Shown here: positions 48,180 to 57,148 of the stretch, in pieces
Numbering within the stretch: position 1 is the first letter of the stretch
Layout of the letters: every line of letters begins with the position of its first letter
Assembly: GCF_025971955.1 (NCBI RefSeq)
Contig: NZ_JAPDMX010000028.1
Coordinates: 186,001 to 250,000 of the forward strand
Origin: Shewanella subflava
GTDB lineage: Bacteria; Pseudomonadota; Gammaproteobacteria; Enterobacterales; Shewanellaceae
Direction: 5' to 3'
DNA length: 64,000 bases
Translations under genes and position numbers: made by a program
The notes under the pieces: model-generated
Databases searched by the model: none
What the model was told of the DNA's origin: nothing
Seen by the model: the letters and a program-made list of their open reading frames with translations, nothing else

Positions 48180-49427
48180 TTAACCGTGTAAGTGATTGGC
48201 TAAAAATAATGTTAATGAATAACCTAAGCAATAACATAACAATAGTGCTGGCACGTATTTTAAGTAACTGACAAAGGTTAGCTCAGGTACTTTACTCATC
48301 GCAATAATGCCTGAGGCTGATCCAATAACCAGCAGCGAGCCACCTACACCGACAGAATAGGTTAAACCTAACCATTGCGCAGTAGTGAGTACAGGATCGG
48401 CTTTTAATAACGCCGCAGTTAACGGTACGTTATCTAACACGGCTGAGCCAACACCGGTAAAAAAGTTTGAAATACTTGGGTCGTACATAGAGTAGACCTC
48501 AGTTAATAAGTGCAGCGTACCTATTTCTTTGAGCATACCAACAAGTAACAAAATACCTAAGAAAAACAGTAGCGTATCAAACTCAACCTGACGAACATAT
48601 TCTAAAATTTGTACTTCTTCATCTTTACTTTTATTGCTACGCCCCACTAAAAACATCACTGATAAACCGGCTAAAAAGGTCAGCACAGGAGGAATGGCAA
48701 ATAGCACGTTAAGTAGCATAGTCAAAATGATTGTTAGGAGGAAGATGACCCCAATAACGATATCGACCGTGTTGTAAGACTGCGCCATGGGCGTGGTATT
48801 GACAGAACCTTCTGCTTTTAACGAAAACAACACCGCTAACAACAATACGCTAAGCGATGCAGGTATAAACAATACTAATAATTCAGAGATATGCACCTTG
48901 CCAGCAAGGAAAATCATCAAGGTGGTGACATCGCCAGTGATCAATGCGACACCACCAGAGTTGACCGCAAAAATAATCAAAACCGCCATGCGACGACGCA
49001 TTTGGCTATCTAAATTAAACGTTGTTAGTAGCCCAAGCGATACGAGGGTTGCTGTTACGTTGTCACAAAATGTCGATAACACTAAGGAAAACATCCCCAC
49101 TTGCAGCATCAGCATTCTGACAGACACCTGTTGCGGGAATATTTTTTGCACCATGACCTGGATCATACCCTTCGCGTTAAGGTAGGCCACAAAGGTCATC
49201 GTTGACATTAAAAATAGCCATAAAGTGGCAATTTCTAATAAGTTCTCGTTCAGTTCCTCTGAAATCAAGGCTGATTTTTCTGGTGTCTGAGCGGCAATAA
49301 ATAGAGTAATCCAAGACACACAGCCTAAAAATAAGGTGGTCTTAGCTTTGTTAATATGGGTAACTTCTTCAAAAATGATACTAAGTAGTGCAAGTACAGC
49401 AAGTGTGAGCAGAAAGGTTTCTAGCAT
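48180..49427 (-). CDS. nhaD: NhaD-type Na+/H+ antiporter
   Basis: This polytopic inner-membrane protein has 415 aa and about 11-12 hydrophobic segments, and belongs to the ion transporter superfamily. It shows NhaD features: FCDNVTATLVSLGLLTTFN, AVNSGGVALITGDVTTLMIF and GVGSAVLDNVPLTAALLKAD, with conserved Asn/Asp in half-membrane loops. It would expel Na+ (and Li+) for protons, fitting a marine organism. It is monocistronic, and nested palindromes lie just upstream. Confidence 0.88.
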   Translation of the reverse strand: MLETFLLTLAVLALLSIIFEEVTHINKAKTTLFLGCVSWITLFIAAQTPEKSALISEELNENLLEIATLWLFLMSTMTFVAYLNAKGMIQVMVQKIFPQQVSVRMLMLQVGMFSLVLSTFCDNVTATLVSLGLLTTFNLDSQMRRRMAVLIIFAVNSGGVALITGDVTTLMIFLAGKVHISELLVLFIPASLSVLLLAVLFSLKAEGSVNTTPMAQSYNTVDIVIGVIFLLTIILTMLLNVLFAIPPVLTFLAGLSVMFLVGRSNKSKDEEVQILEYVRQVEFDTLLFFLGILLLVGMLKEIGTLHLLTEVYSMYDPSISNFFTGVGSAVLDNVPLTAALLKADPVLTTAQWLGLTYSVGVGGSLLVIGSASGIIAMSKVPELTFVSYLKYVPALLLCYCLGYSLTLFLANHLHG

Positions 49428-49451
49428 AACGGCAATTCCAACGGCTTGTTA

Positions 49452-49472
49452 ATGACATAGCTGCTATGTCAT
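49452..49472. promoter_or_regulatory. 21-bp palindrome upstream of nhaD
   Basis: ATGACATAGC-T-GCTATGTCAT is a perfect 10-1-10 palindrome whose near edge is 25 nt from the nhaD start. It could be a repressor/activator operator or a hairpin in the 5' leader that affects ribosome access. Confidence 0.6.
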
Positions 49473-49484
49473 GAATTTAAGCTA

Positions 49485-49507
49485 GCTTAATTAAGTTTTA
49501 ATTAAGC
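49485..49507. promoter_or_regulatory. 23-bp AT-rich palindrome upstream of nhaD
   Basis: GCTTAATTAA-GTT-TTAATTAAGC is a perfect 10-3-10 inverted repeat, 13 nt beyond the previous palindrome. It overlaps another small palindrome, TTAAGCTAGCTTAA (49477-49490). It is likely part of the nhaD promoter/operator. Confidence 0.5.
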
Positions 49508-49868
49508 TTTCTTCAGGCGGTGCGGATCACATCACACTATGGCGATTTCTGCAACAGGCTTCTCATTGTTTTAAGTAAATAAGCACAACGCTGAGCCAGA
49601 ATCTCTAACAAGGAAGGCTTTCTAGATATGCTATTGAATAATTATCAATTTTGGCGCTCAAAATTAATCCCACTTAATGGGGTTTTTAGCTGGACTTAAT
49701 CGGTTTACATCGACATCTTTTTAGTGATCTGAAAAACAGGACTGAGAAACACCGCAATAGCGGCTAAATACGCATTAACTTCATGCTGTCATTATGGTAA
49801 CAATGGTGTGATATTCAACGTTAACTAAAGCGGAAATGCCTTTTAAAAGGCGCAGGGAAATCAATAAA

Positions 49869-49894
49869 AAGGCCAATCTGAGTAGATTGGCCTT
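49869..49894 (-). terminator. Terminator after hemL
   Basis: An 11-bp stem, AAGGCCAATCT / AGATTGGCCTT, with loop GAGT is followed by TTT on the minus strand. It lies 27 nt after the hemL stop. Confidence 0.94.
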
Positions 49895-49920
49895 AGCATG
49901 ACGCCTGATTAAATCAGGTG

Positions 49921-51207
49921 TTACTTCATTGCTGCAAAAATACGGTCAACAGCGGCCAAAGTGTAACTGATCTCTTCTTCACCATGTGCCATAGACAAGA
50001 ATCCGGCTTCATAGGCCGAAGGTGCTAGGTAAATGCCTTCATCTAACATTGCATGGTAGAAATGACGGAAGTGTTCCATATTACATTTTGTCACCTGACT
50101 GAATGAGGTCATTGGCGCTTGATCTTCTGTAAAGAAGAAACCAAACATACCACCAACATAGGTGATGCTTAATGGAATACCGTGCTTATCAGCAGCGGCT
50201 TTAAAACCTTCTGCGATACGCTTAGTTTTAGCGGCAAGTGCTTCATATAAACCAGGTTCGTTTAAGGCTTCCATTTGCGCTAAACCTGCGGTCATAGCAA
50301 TAGGGTTACCCGATAAGGTACCCGCTTGATAAACAGGTCCTGTTGGAGCAATAAACTGCATCACATCTTTACGACCACCAAATGCGCCTACTGGCATACC
50401 GCCGCCAATCACCTTACCTAAGGTTGTTAAGTCAGGTTTAACGCCATAATGACCTTGTGCACCGCTCATTGATACACGAAAACCGGTCATCACTTCATCA
50501 ATAATCAGTAACGCACCAAACTCATCACAAATTGCACGCAGACCCTGTAAAAAGCCTTCAACTGGCGGAATACAGTTCATGTTGCCCGCCACTGGCTCAA
50601 GGATGATACAAGAAATTTCTGTCGGGTGCAGTTCAAACAAAGCACGTACTGACGCTAAATCATTGTATGTTGCTGTGAGCGTGTGCTTGGCAAAGTCTTC
50701 AGGAATACCCGGTGAGCTAGGTTGACCTAGGGTTAATGCACCAGAACCTGCTTTTACTAGTAGGCAGTCAGCATGGCCATGATAGCAACCTTCAAACTTT
50801 AAAATTTTGTCGCGATTTGTGAAGCCACGGGCTAAACGAATCGCACTCATGGTGGCTTCTGTACCAGAGCTCACCATACGAACTTGTTCCATTGATGGTA
50901 CCATCGAAATCACTTTTTCAGCCATTTTGACTTCAAGTTCAGTGGGGGCACCAAAAGATAAACCATTTTCAACAGCCGCTAATACCGCTTCACGGATTTT
51001 AGGGTGGTTATGTCCTAAAATCATCGGTCCCCATGAACCTACATAATCGATATATTTTTTACCATCAGCATCATAGATATAAGCACCATCGGCTTTTTCG
51101 ATAAATAATGGCGAGCCACCTACACCGTTAAATGCACGAACAGGTGAGTTTACGCCACCAGGGATGGTCTTTTTAGCCTGTTCAAATAGTGTTTCGGAAC
51201 GGGTCAT
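49921..51207 (-). CDS. hemL: Glutamate-1-semialdehyde 2,1-aminomutase
   Basis: HemL converts glutamate-1-semialdehyde to 5-aminolevulinate, the C5 entry to heme. This PLP enzyme of 428 aa has [16 protein letters not shown] near the N-terminus, [30 protein letters not shown] and the PLP lysine in [18 protein letters not shown]. It has the standard length. AAGGAT precedes the ATG. It lies 27 nt after pyrB and may be cotranscribed with it. Confidence 0.97.
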   Translation of the reverse strand: MTRSETLFEQAKKTIPGGVNSPVRAFNGVGGSPLFIEKADGAYIYDADGKKYIDYVGSWGPMILGHNHPKIREAVLAAVENGLSFGAPTELEVKMAEKVISMVPSMEQVRMVSSGTEATMSAIRLARGFTNRDKILKFEGCYHGHADCLLVKAGSGALTLGQPSSPGIPEDFAKHTLTATYNDLASVRALFELHPTEISCIILEPVAGNMNCIPPVEGFLQGLRAICDEFGALLIIDEVMTGFRVSMSGAQGHYGVKPDLTTLGKVIGGGMPVGAFGGRKDVMQFIAPTGPVYQAGTLSGNPIAMTAGLAQMEALNEPGLYEALAAKTKRIAEGFKAAADKHGIPLSITYVGGMFGFFFTEDQAPMTSFSQVTKCNMEHFRHFYHAMLDEGIYLAPSAYEAGFLSMAHGEEEISYTLAAVDRIFAAMK

Positions 51208-51234
51208 GTGTAATCCTTAATTTAATGCCGCTGA

Positions 51235-52254
51235 TTAACGATCAGCTTTACGTGAATACCAATTTACTGGGCATTCATATTTTTCGAGTTGGTTTTCAAC
51301 ACCTAGCGTTAATGCAAACAATGCCATACGGATTAATAATCCGTTATCAGCTTGACGGAAAATAGCCAAACTTGGGTGGCTGTTTAGGTCGTTATCAAGC
51401 TCATTTGCCTGTGCACGTGAATCACGTGGTAAAGGATGCATGATCACTGTGTTCGATTTACAGTGTTGAGTGTAAATATTGTGATTTAATCGGAATTTAC
51501 CCCGATATTTGTTCGCCTCTTCCTGGGAAGGAAAACGCTCTTCTTGAATTCGAGTTAAATAAAGAATATCCGCTTGATGCAGATTTCCTTCGAGTTGTTC
51601 GGTTATTTTGATCTTATGACCAGCATTTTCAATGTCGGCGATCACATAGTCGGGCATTGCCAGCTCAGAAGGTGAAATTAATGTGAACTGGATATCTTTA
51701 TACATGCATAACAAACGTGAGAGTGAATGCACAGTGCGGCCATATTTCAAATCACCTACCATAGCGATATGCATACCATTAATGCCCATACCTGAGTGGC
51801 TGAGTTCTTTTTGAATGGTAAATAAATCAAGTAAGGCTTGGGTAGGGTGCTCATTTGGACCATCACCGCCGTTGATCACCGGAACACGACTGCCTTCAGC
51901 AAACTCTTTTACTGAGTAAGCATCAGGGTGGCGCATGGCGATAACATCAGAGTAGGTCGACAGCACGCGCGCTGTGTCATACAAAGATTCACCTTTTGAC
52001 AACGATGACGATGCCATTCCGGTGGTTTCGCGAACATGCCCACCAAGTAGGTTGAATGCGCAACCAAAACTAACACGGGTACGGGTGCTGGGTTCAAAAA
52101 ATAAATTACCTAGAATCGCGCCTTCTAATACCTTAGTGCGCTTTTCTCGCAACGCATACGGGGTCATTTTATTGGCAACATCAAAAATGGTAGTAATTGA
52201 ATCCAGATTTAACTGGTTTACGGAAAGGATGTGTGAACCTTCGAACTGAGTCAT
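51235..52254 (-). CDS. pyrB: Aspartate carbamoyltransferase catalytic chain
   Basis: PyrB condenses carbamoyl phosphate and aspartate, the first committed pyrimidine step. It has the carbamoyl-phosphate loop FFEPSTRTRVSFGCAF, the SKGESLYDTA loop and EHPTQALLDLF, all catalytic hallmarks. The start giving MTQFEGSHILSVNQL yields 339 aa; the frame is open to 52317, but those residues are not family-like. It is about 28 residues longer than E. coli PyrB, and no pyrI regulatory-chain gene is adjacent. It is clustered with hemL. Confidence 0.95.
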   Translation of the reverse strand: MTQFEGSHILSVNQLNLDSITTIFDVANKMTPYALREKRTKVLEGAILGNLFFEPSTRTRVSFGCAFNLLGGHVRETTGMASSSLSKGESLYDTARVLSTYSDVIAMRHPDAYSVKEFAEGSRVPVINGGDGPNEHPTQALLDLFTIQKELSHSGMGINGMHIAMVGDLKYGRTVHSLSRLLCMYKDIQFTLISPSELAMPDYVIADIENAGHKIKITEQLEGNLHQADILYLTRIQEERFPSQEEANKYRGKFRLNHNIYTQHCKSNTVIMHPLPRDSRAQANELDNDLNSHPSLAIFRQADNGLLIRMALFALTLGVENQLEKYECPVNWYSRKADR

Positions 52255-52375
52255 CAGCCTGATTTCCAATATTTGAGGGGTAAATCGTGCTTGAAATTCA
52301 GCGGGAGATTTACCCAAGTTGTGTAGGGTGGCTGAGGCAAAATTGTAACAGACAATCTTGTACAGTTAAACTAGA

Positions 52376-53449
52376 TTACTGTGAACCTGTTATCAAATGA
52401 AGCGGATGGGCATCGGATAGATAAGCTTCATCAACTTGATCTAAGCCATTAAAGCGGATCATATTGCGTAAACTGTCGATGTAAGCTTGGCCACGTTCGG
52501 AATACTTATCTAATGTGCTAGCTAGGGCTAGTCCTGTTATTGGGGCATTTTCATGCCTAAGTTTTGCACGCAAATCTCGCAACTTTTGGTAAGCATTATT
52601 GGTGTTTATGTTGTGCAAGTAGCCGATGACCGATGCCAGAGGCGAGTCAAACCTGGCAATACCATAGTTGCCCAGTTCAGTGCGTTGTTGCTTTGGCACC
52701 ATGCCGTTGCCGCTAAAATCCCATTGGCCAAAAAAGGCATTTCCTTCAATTGTAAATCGTGAGGTAGCCCAGCCGCTTTCTTCGGCTGCTTGTGCTAGAA
52801 CCAAAGAGGGGGGCACGATATCAACGCTATTAAGTAATGTGGTTCGTTGTTCATCTGAGAGACTTGCGCCACTTTCTAGAAATTCTTCATCAATAACGTT
52901 GTATTTCAGCGCAAGTTTTCTGACTTTTTCATCGCTATTGGCGTTGACTTCGATGTATCTGCGTTCCAGCAGCATTTTTTCATTACTGAGTAAAATCAAG
53001 GGCGCCATCAGGCGGAAGAAAATCATTTTTTTCTCTTCTACGGGAATGCTATTTGCCGTTCGTTGCCATTTTTCGGTGACGGTATTGAAGGTAAGCCTTG
53101 GTACCTCGCGGTTGCCTTGTTGCCAACTTTGAGAGTTATAATTAAGCGAATCGAAGAGGTTTTTTATACTGTCTAACGAATAAATCGGCACTCTTTTAGG
53201 TTTTTGGGTTGGGCGATTATCTGAAATTAACGAAAAACTGTTTTGTAATTGGTCTGGTTCATTGTCAGTAAAGGCGCTTAATGGAGCAAGCTTTATATCG
53301 GTTTTAGCATCTGTGGTGTTTTTAACGTCGGCTAAGGTGATATCAAGGGATTCATCTTTGTCTGTAGAGAGGCTAAATATCATAAAAGCCGATACTGACA
53401 ATATGCCGATACCTAGCAGTGCCCAAAATGATTTGGTCATTATTTTCAT
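52376..53449 (-). CDS. Bax-like glucosaminidase-domain protein
   Basis: This 357-aa envelope protein has an N-terminal membrane anchor/signal (FWALLGIGILSVSAFMIFSL). Its C-terminal GH73-type glucosaminidase domain is marked by VPPSLVLAQAAEESGWATSR (catalytic Glu expected in AAEESGW), FTIEGNAFFGQWDF and FDSPLASVIGYLHNINTN. This is the Bax-family pattern. It probably cleaves the glycan backbone of peptidoglycan in the periplasm. AGGAC lies upstream. The preceding clc gene ends 9 nt away, so they form a probable operon. Confidence 0.88.
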   Translation of the reverse strand: MKIMTKSFWALLGIGILSVSAFMIFSLSTDKDESLDITLADVKNTTDAKTDIKLAPLSAFTDNEPDQLQNSFSLISDNRPTQKPKRVPIYSLDSIKNLFDSLNYNSQSWQQGNREVPRLTFNTVTEKWQRTANSIPVEEKKMIFFRLMAPLILLSNEKMLLERRYIEVNANSDEKVRKLALKYNVIDEEFLESGASLSDEQRTTLLNSVDIVPPSLVLAQAAEESGWATSRFTIEGNAFFGQWDFSGNGMVPKQQRTELGNYGIARFDSPLASVIGYLHNINTNNAYQKLRDLRAKLRHENAPITGLALASTLDKYSERGQAYIDSLRNMIRFNGLDQVDEAYLSDAHPLHLITGSQ

Positions 53450-53458
53450 GATTCAGTC

Positions 53459-55183
53459 CTATAGTTGGCCAGAGCGAATTTCTTGTATTAAATTAGCCCA
53501 ACTGATCACCCCAATGACATTATTTGGCGTGTTACGATAAATATAGACCTCTCCAGCGCGTTTTGCTGCAAGTGCTTCGTAAGCCTCATTCAAGGTTGCT
53601 GAGTCCGGTAATCCGACCATCAAATGCCGCGATAAGGTGGTTTCATCTTCAAATGATTGAATTTCTAATCTGAGCATTTCTATTTGATTGTCAGCATTAC
53701 GGACTAACACAGGCCGACCTTCTGCACGTTTTAATACTTCGAGTAATAATTCATCATCGTCGTTGACCACCACAAAGCGTCTATTCATTAATACCCTGAC
53801 GCCTTTTTTCTGTAAGCCTTGATTCATCGGGGCGATTTTATACTCTAAGCCCATAATCTCTAGCTGCTTAATAAAAATGGAGCTGGTGTTAAAGCCCTGG
53901 TAAGCCACTAAAAATGCAGGAATAGTTACAAACATTGCCGGTAAAATAATCGATGCATCGTTGGTTAACTCGAGTAAAGCCACTAACGCAGCAAGTGGGG
54001 CGCTTAAACACACGCCCATCATGGCTGTCATACCAATAACGGTATAAAGTCCAACGTAAGGCGCAATAGATGGGAATAGCGCACTGCTGACCAGCGCCAG
54101 TATTGCACCCACTAAAGCACCAATACCGTATAACGGACCAATTAATCCTCCTGGCACGCCAAAACCTATTGCGGCGATGGTTGCCAGCATCTTACCCAGT
54201 AATAGCGCGATTAAAAACCACAGGTTGGGGGACTCGCTAATTGCTTCATGGATGGCTAAATCGCCAGAACCTAGTGCTTGAGGTAACACCAAGCCAATTA
54301 AAGTGGTCACTGAGCCTGCGATGAGCAATCGATAGATTAAGGGCCAGTGTTGTCCTTTGGCGGTCACCGTTAATAATGAATGATTAAACAAGGCTGCAGT
54401 ACATCCTAAGCCTAAACCACCAAGCAATAATATTGGGTAATGATCTAGCGGAATGCGGATCACATTAATTAGGTCGTATTCATGGACATTGCCAAATACT
54501 ATTTGACTTGATACTGCGCCACAAATGGCGGATAGCATGATGGGGAAAAAGTAATGAATTTTATATTCACGAACAATCACTTCAAACACAAACAGCACCG
54601 CGGCTAAAGGTGCGTTAAAGGTTGCGGCAATACCGGCGGCAATACCACTGGCACACATGATCCGGACGCTGTTATCGGGTAACTTAAATTTTTCAGCCAT
54701 GACACTGGCGCTTACAGCGCCTAAATGAATAGCAGGCCCTTCGCGTCCAACCGAAAAGTTTGTTACCAGTGCAATAAGTGCTTGAAAAAATTGACCCGCA
54801 GCAGATTGAAGAGGCACTTTGCCGTAATGGATTTTAAATCGATGTAATACATAGGCAATCCCCATACGGCGATAACGTTTTGAACCGAGTAATGATAACA
54901 ACCAAATGAGTAATGCGCCGATCAGGGGTAAATAAGAACGCCAATCGGTAAGGACATTATTGAAGCTGGTTGCCTCACTATGGGTATACTGTTCAGCCCA
55001 CACCAACATCAATCGGAATAGAATAATCACGCTGGATGCGATAACCGCAAACAGCAATGCTAGGGCGCATAGTTGAACACTTATTTTCGCTTGTGATAAT
55101 TTATCGCGAAATTCGTTGTTCAGATATTTGCGTGTGGCCCTCTTGGCGTGAATAATAGCAGCTTTATTAAGTTTGAGTTGCAC
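53459..55183 (-). CDS. CLC-family chloride channel/antiporter with CBS domains
   Basis: This 574-aa protein has a CLC membrane domain (about 1-430) and a C-terminal CBS-pair region (about 450-574). The gating-glutamate motif GREGPAIHLG and the GGLIGPLYG motif are intact. The usual GSGIP selectivity motif is replaced by RRMGIAYVL at the corresponding place, so the anion-coordinating Ser is absent. It might carry anions other than chloride or behave differently in coupling. The start is GTG with AAGAG upstream. It is divergent from the DUF6776-like gene. Confidence 0.9.
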   Translation of the reverse strand: MQLKLNKAAIIHAKRATRKYLNNEFRDKLSQAKISVQLCALALLFAVIASSVIILFRLMLVWAEQYTHSEATSFNNVLTDWRSYLPLIGALLIWLLSLLGSKRYRRMGIAYVLHRFKIHYGKVPLQSAAGQFFQALIALVTNFSVGREGPAIHLGAVSASVMAEKFKLPDNSVRIMCASGIAAGIAATFNAPLAAVLFVFEVIVREYKIHYFFPIMLSAICGAVSSQIVFGNVHEYDLINVIRIPLDHYPILLLGGLGLGCTAALFNHSLLTVTAKGQHWPLIYRLLIAGSVTTLIGLVLPQALGSGDLAIHEAISESPNLWFLIALLLGKMLATIAAIGFGVPGGLIGPLYGIGALVGAILALVSSALFPSIAPYVGLYTVIGMTAMMGVCLSAPLAALVALLELTNDASIILPAMFVTIPAFLVAYQGFNTSSIFIKQLEIMGLEYKIAPMNQGLQKKGVRVLMNRRFVVVNDDDELLLEVLKRAEGRPVLVRNADNQIEMLRLEIQSFEDETTLSRHLMVGLPDSATLNEAYEALAAKRAGEVYIYRNTPNNVIGVISWANLIQEIRSGQL

Positions 55184-55246
55184 TGTTATGCTCTTGCTTC
55201 CCTGTAGTTACTTTATCATTGTATTTTATTAAGGGCTTGTTACCTA

Positions 55247-56071
55247 ATGCTAAATTATCATCGCATGTTGGACACTTTCAAATCAATCGAACGAAAAAAA
55301 CGTGCCTCAAGTTCCTATCTTATTGCATTGGTGATAGTCGCTTTCATTACCGGTGTGTTATCCCATCAAATTTGGCTGTCCTTAGCGCCAGAGGCCGCGC
55401 CCAATAGCGTCAGTGGTAAACGAAAATTGCTATCCGATCTTGATGCGCAAGCTAAGGTATTGGCAAGTCGTAATCTTGCGTTAACAATAGAACAAGAAGC
55501 CAACAAAAACTTACAGCAAATGTTCAGCGATCAATTAGTGCGTCAAAAAGTATTAGAAAAAGAGCTGGCATTTTATCGAAGCGTAATGGTTGCCGATGCT
55601 GAAGTTGAGGGAGTGATGATCCACAATGTTGAAATCAATGCAGGCATATTACCTGAACAACAACAGCTTAGGGTTGTTTTAACTCAGCTACAAAAGCGTA
55701 AGGTTAATTTAAAGGTTGTCGTTGATGCAGTATTTATTGGGGTGATGGATGATAAAGTCACTGAACTCACTTTAAGTCAGTTGCTAGGTAAAAAGCATAA
55801 TATTGATTTTAAGTATTTCCACATTATGGATAGTGATTTTACTCTGCCCGTGGGATTTGAGCTGCAAAGAGTGAAGGTGAATGTGCTAGTTAAATCAGCA
55901 CGAGGCGTGAAAGGCGGTGAGATTGAGCAGGTATTTAATATTGCCGATATTGCTTCATTAACCACCGAAGTCACAGACAATCAAAAAGAACCTCGGGTAA
56001 TACTTGAACAAAACAGTCAGGTATCGGATAATTCACCGCAGAAAACTGAAGTAAGAGGTAGTAATGACTGA
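55247..56071 (+). CDS. DUF6776-like membrane-anchored coiled-coil protein
   Basis: This 274-aa protein has a short basic cytoplasmic start ([11 protein letters not shown]) and one membrane helix ([20 protein letters not shown]). A coiled coil of about 60 residues ([20 protein letters not shown] onward) and a periplasmic beta-rich domain follow. The layout fits the uncharacterised DUF6776 family found beside erpA in related bacteria; I am moderately sure of the name. No function is known. The start could also be the ATG at 55265. Its 3' end overlaps erpA by 8 nt. Confidence 0.75.
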   Translation: MLNYHRMLDTFKSIERKKRASSSYLIALVIVAFITGVLSHQIWLSLAPEAAPNSVSGKRKLLSDLDAQAKVLASRNLALTIEQEANKNLQQMFSDQLVRQKVLEKELAFYRSVMVADAEVEGVMIHNVEINAGILPEQQQLRVVLTQLQKRKVNLKVVVDAVFIGVMDDKVTELTLSQLLGKKHNIDFKYFHIMDSDFTLPVGFELQRVKVNVLVKSARGVKGGEIEQVFNIADIASLTTEVTDNQKEPRVILEQNSQVSDNSPQKTEVRGSND

Positions 56072-56414
56072 ACAAACTGATGCAGCAATGCCGATCCAAT
56101 TTACCGATGCTGCGGCGACCAAGGTAAAAGGGCTGTTAGAAGAAGAACAGAACCCTGAATTAAAACTGCGAGTTTATGTTACCGGCGGTGGTTGTTCAGG
56201 TTTTCAGTATGGCTTTACATTCGATGAAAAAGTCAACGAAGGTGACTTCACTATTGAAAAACAAGGCGTACAACTAGTGGTAGATCCAATGAGCCTACAA
56301 TACCTTGTGGGTGGTGAAGTGGATTACACCTCTGGCTTAGAAGGCTCTCGCTTCTTTGTTAAAAATCCCAATGCAACGACCACCTGTGGTTGTGGTGCTA
56401 GCTTCTCAGTGTAA
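56064..56414 (+). CDS. erpA: Iron-sulfur cluster insertion protein
   Basis: ErpA is an A-type carrier that delivers [Fe-S] clusters to target enzymes such as IspG and IspH. The 116-aa protein has the three conserved cysteines, in [11 protein letters not shown] and near the C-terminus [31 protein letters not shown] marks ErpA. AGAGG lies 5 nt before the ATG, inside the preceding gene, so translation is coupled. Confidence 0.96.
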   Translation: MTEQTDAAMPIQFTDAAATKVKGLLEEEQNPELKLRVYVTGGGCSGFQYGFTFDEKVNEGDFTIEKQGVQLVVDPMSLQYLVGGEVDYTSGLEGSRFFVKNPNATTTCGCGASFSV

Positions 56415-56447
56415 TGGATTTTATCCCAATCACAGTCCATAGGTTAA

Positions 56448-56555
56448 CAGAAATAGCCAAGGGGAAATGCTTGATAATAAGGTAGATTTTTATGATGAGT
56501 CGTGATTATACCATCTAAAAATTTAATGCCTTTACTGCGCATTTTTACCAGCTGG
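56448..56555 (+). repeat. Diverged intergenic repeat, copy 2
   Basis: This is the second copy of the element at 28389-28496, with the same orientation and no gaps in the hand alignment. It lies 34 nt downstream of erpA and upstream of the terminator at 56590. Differences are scattered substitutions, often C/T or A/G. Confidence 0.7.
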
Positions 56556-56589
56556 TTATTTATTACTATTGGCATTACACTCAAGCATA

Positions 56590-56615
56590 AAAAAGCCGTC
56601 TTTTGACGGCTTTTT
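56590..56615. terminator. Bidirectional terminator between erpA and the 171-aa gene
   Basis: An 11-bp stem, AAAAAGCCGTC / GACGGCTTTTT, with loop TTTT lies between convergent genes. Confidence 0.93.
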
Positions 56616-56629
56616 CGTTTTCAGTGGGT

Positions 56630-57145
56630 TTAACTCATAATATTCATGCTTTGTCTGGGTTTAAACCAAGCTTTCACTTTGCCATTAAAGCTAATCCAAA
56701 CTTGAAACGCACCTATAAAAATTAGCACACTGAAGATGATCCAATCAGACACCACCGCCTGAAACAAACCAAAATCAACCGTTGTTGGGCCGGCGACGAG
56801 ATTTTCAGGATCGTACATAATAGCGGGTAAGCAACTGTAAAATGCAAGTTGCAGTACGCTGTAACCTCTAAGCATGTATAACGCCGCTTTTTGGCGTCCA
56901 AATACCGCAACGACCATCAATAACGTCAACATGCATAACATTGAGCTTAGATCTGATACAGAACCTGCTGACATCAACCCGCTTATCGACGCCGCTGTAT
57001 ATATCAGCATCAGCGCAGTTAAACGTTTAGGCAACGTTGGTTTTTTTGGGAAAGCTAAAGTGTCAGACACAGTATCGACATCTGGCAAAGCATCAGTTTG
57101 CACTGGCGTCACGACCTTAGATTGAGCATCCATTGGATTAATCAT
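56630..57145 (-). CDS. Hypothetical membrane protein, 171 aa
   Basis: I do not recognise this protein. It has a hydrophilic N-terminus of about 38 residues rich in Val, Asp and Pro. About four membrane segments follow (ALMLIYTAASISGLM, MLCMLTLLMVVAVFG, a middle one around YSVLQLAFYSCLP, and IIFSVLIFIGAFQVWI) and a short basic tail. It starts 3 nt after the DUF2750 gene stop on the same strand, so the two are likely an operon. No strong ribosome site was seen; an ATG four codons later is possible. Confidence 0.75.
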   Translation of the reverse strand: MINPMDAQSKVVTPVQTDALPDVDTVSDTLAFPKKPTLPKRLTALMLIYTAASISGLMSAGSVSDLSSMLCMLTLLMVVAVFGRQKAALYMLRGYSVLQLAFYSCLPAIMYDPENLVAGPTTVDFGLFQAVVSDWIIFSVLIFIGAFQVWISFNGKVKAWFKPRQSMNIMS

Positions 57146-57148
57146 AAA

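Larger units (their letters stand above)
49428..49868. other. Intergenic region between nhaD and hemL
   Basis: This 441-nt region has no supported gene. It contains the nhaD promoter and the palindromes listed separately. A 23-codon ORF starting at 49628 (MLLNNYQFWRSKL...) has AAGGAAGG about 10 nt upstream. It overlaps a small hairpin near 49668-49683 followed by TTTTT. This is too little to call a gene. Confidence 0.4.

Noticed and set aside
52255..52375. Pyrimidine-responsive attenuator upstream of pyrB
   Set aside because: The leader is short and no terminator/antiterminator pair or leader peptide was recognisable.
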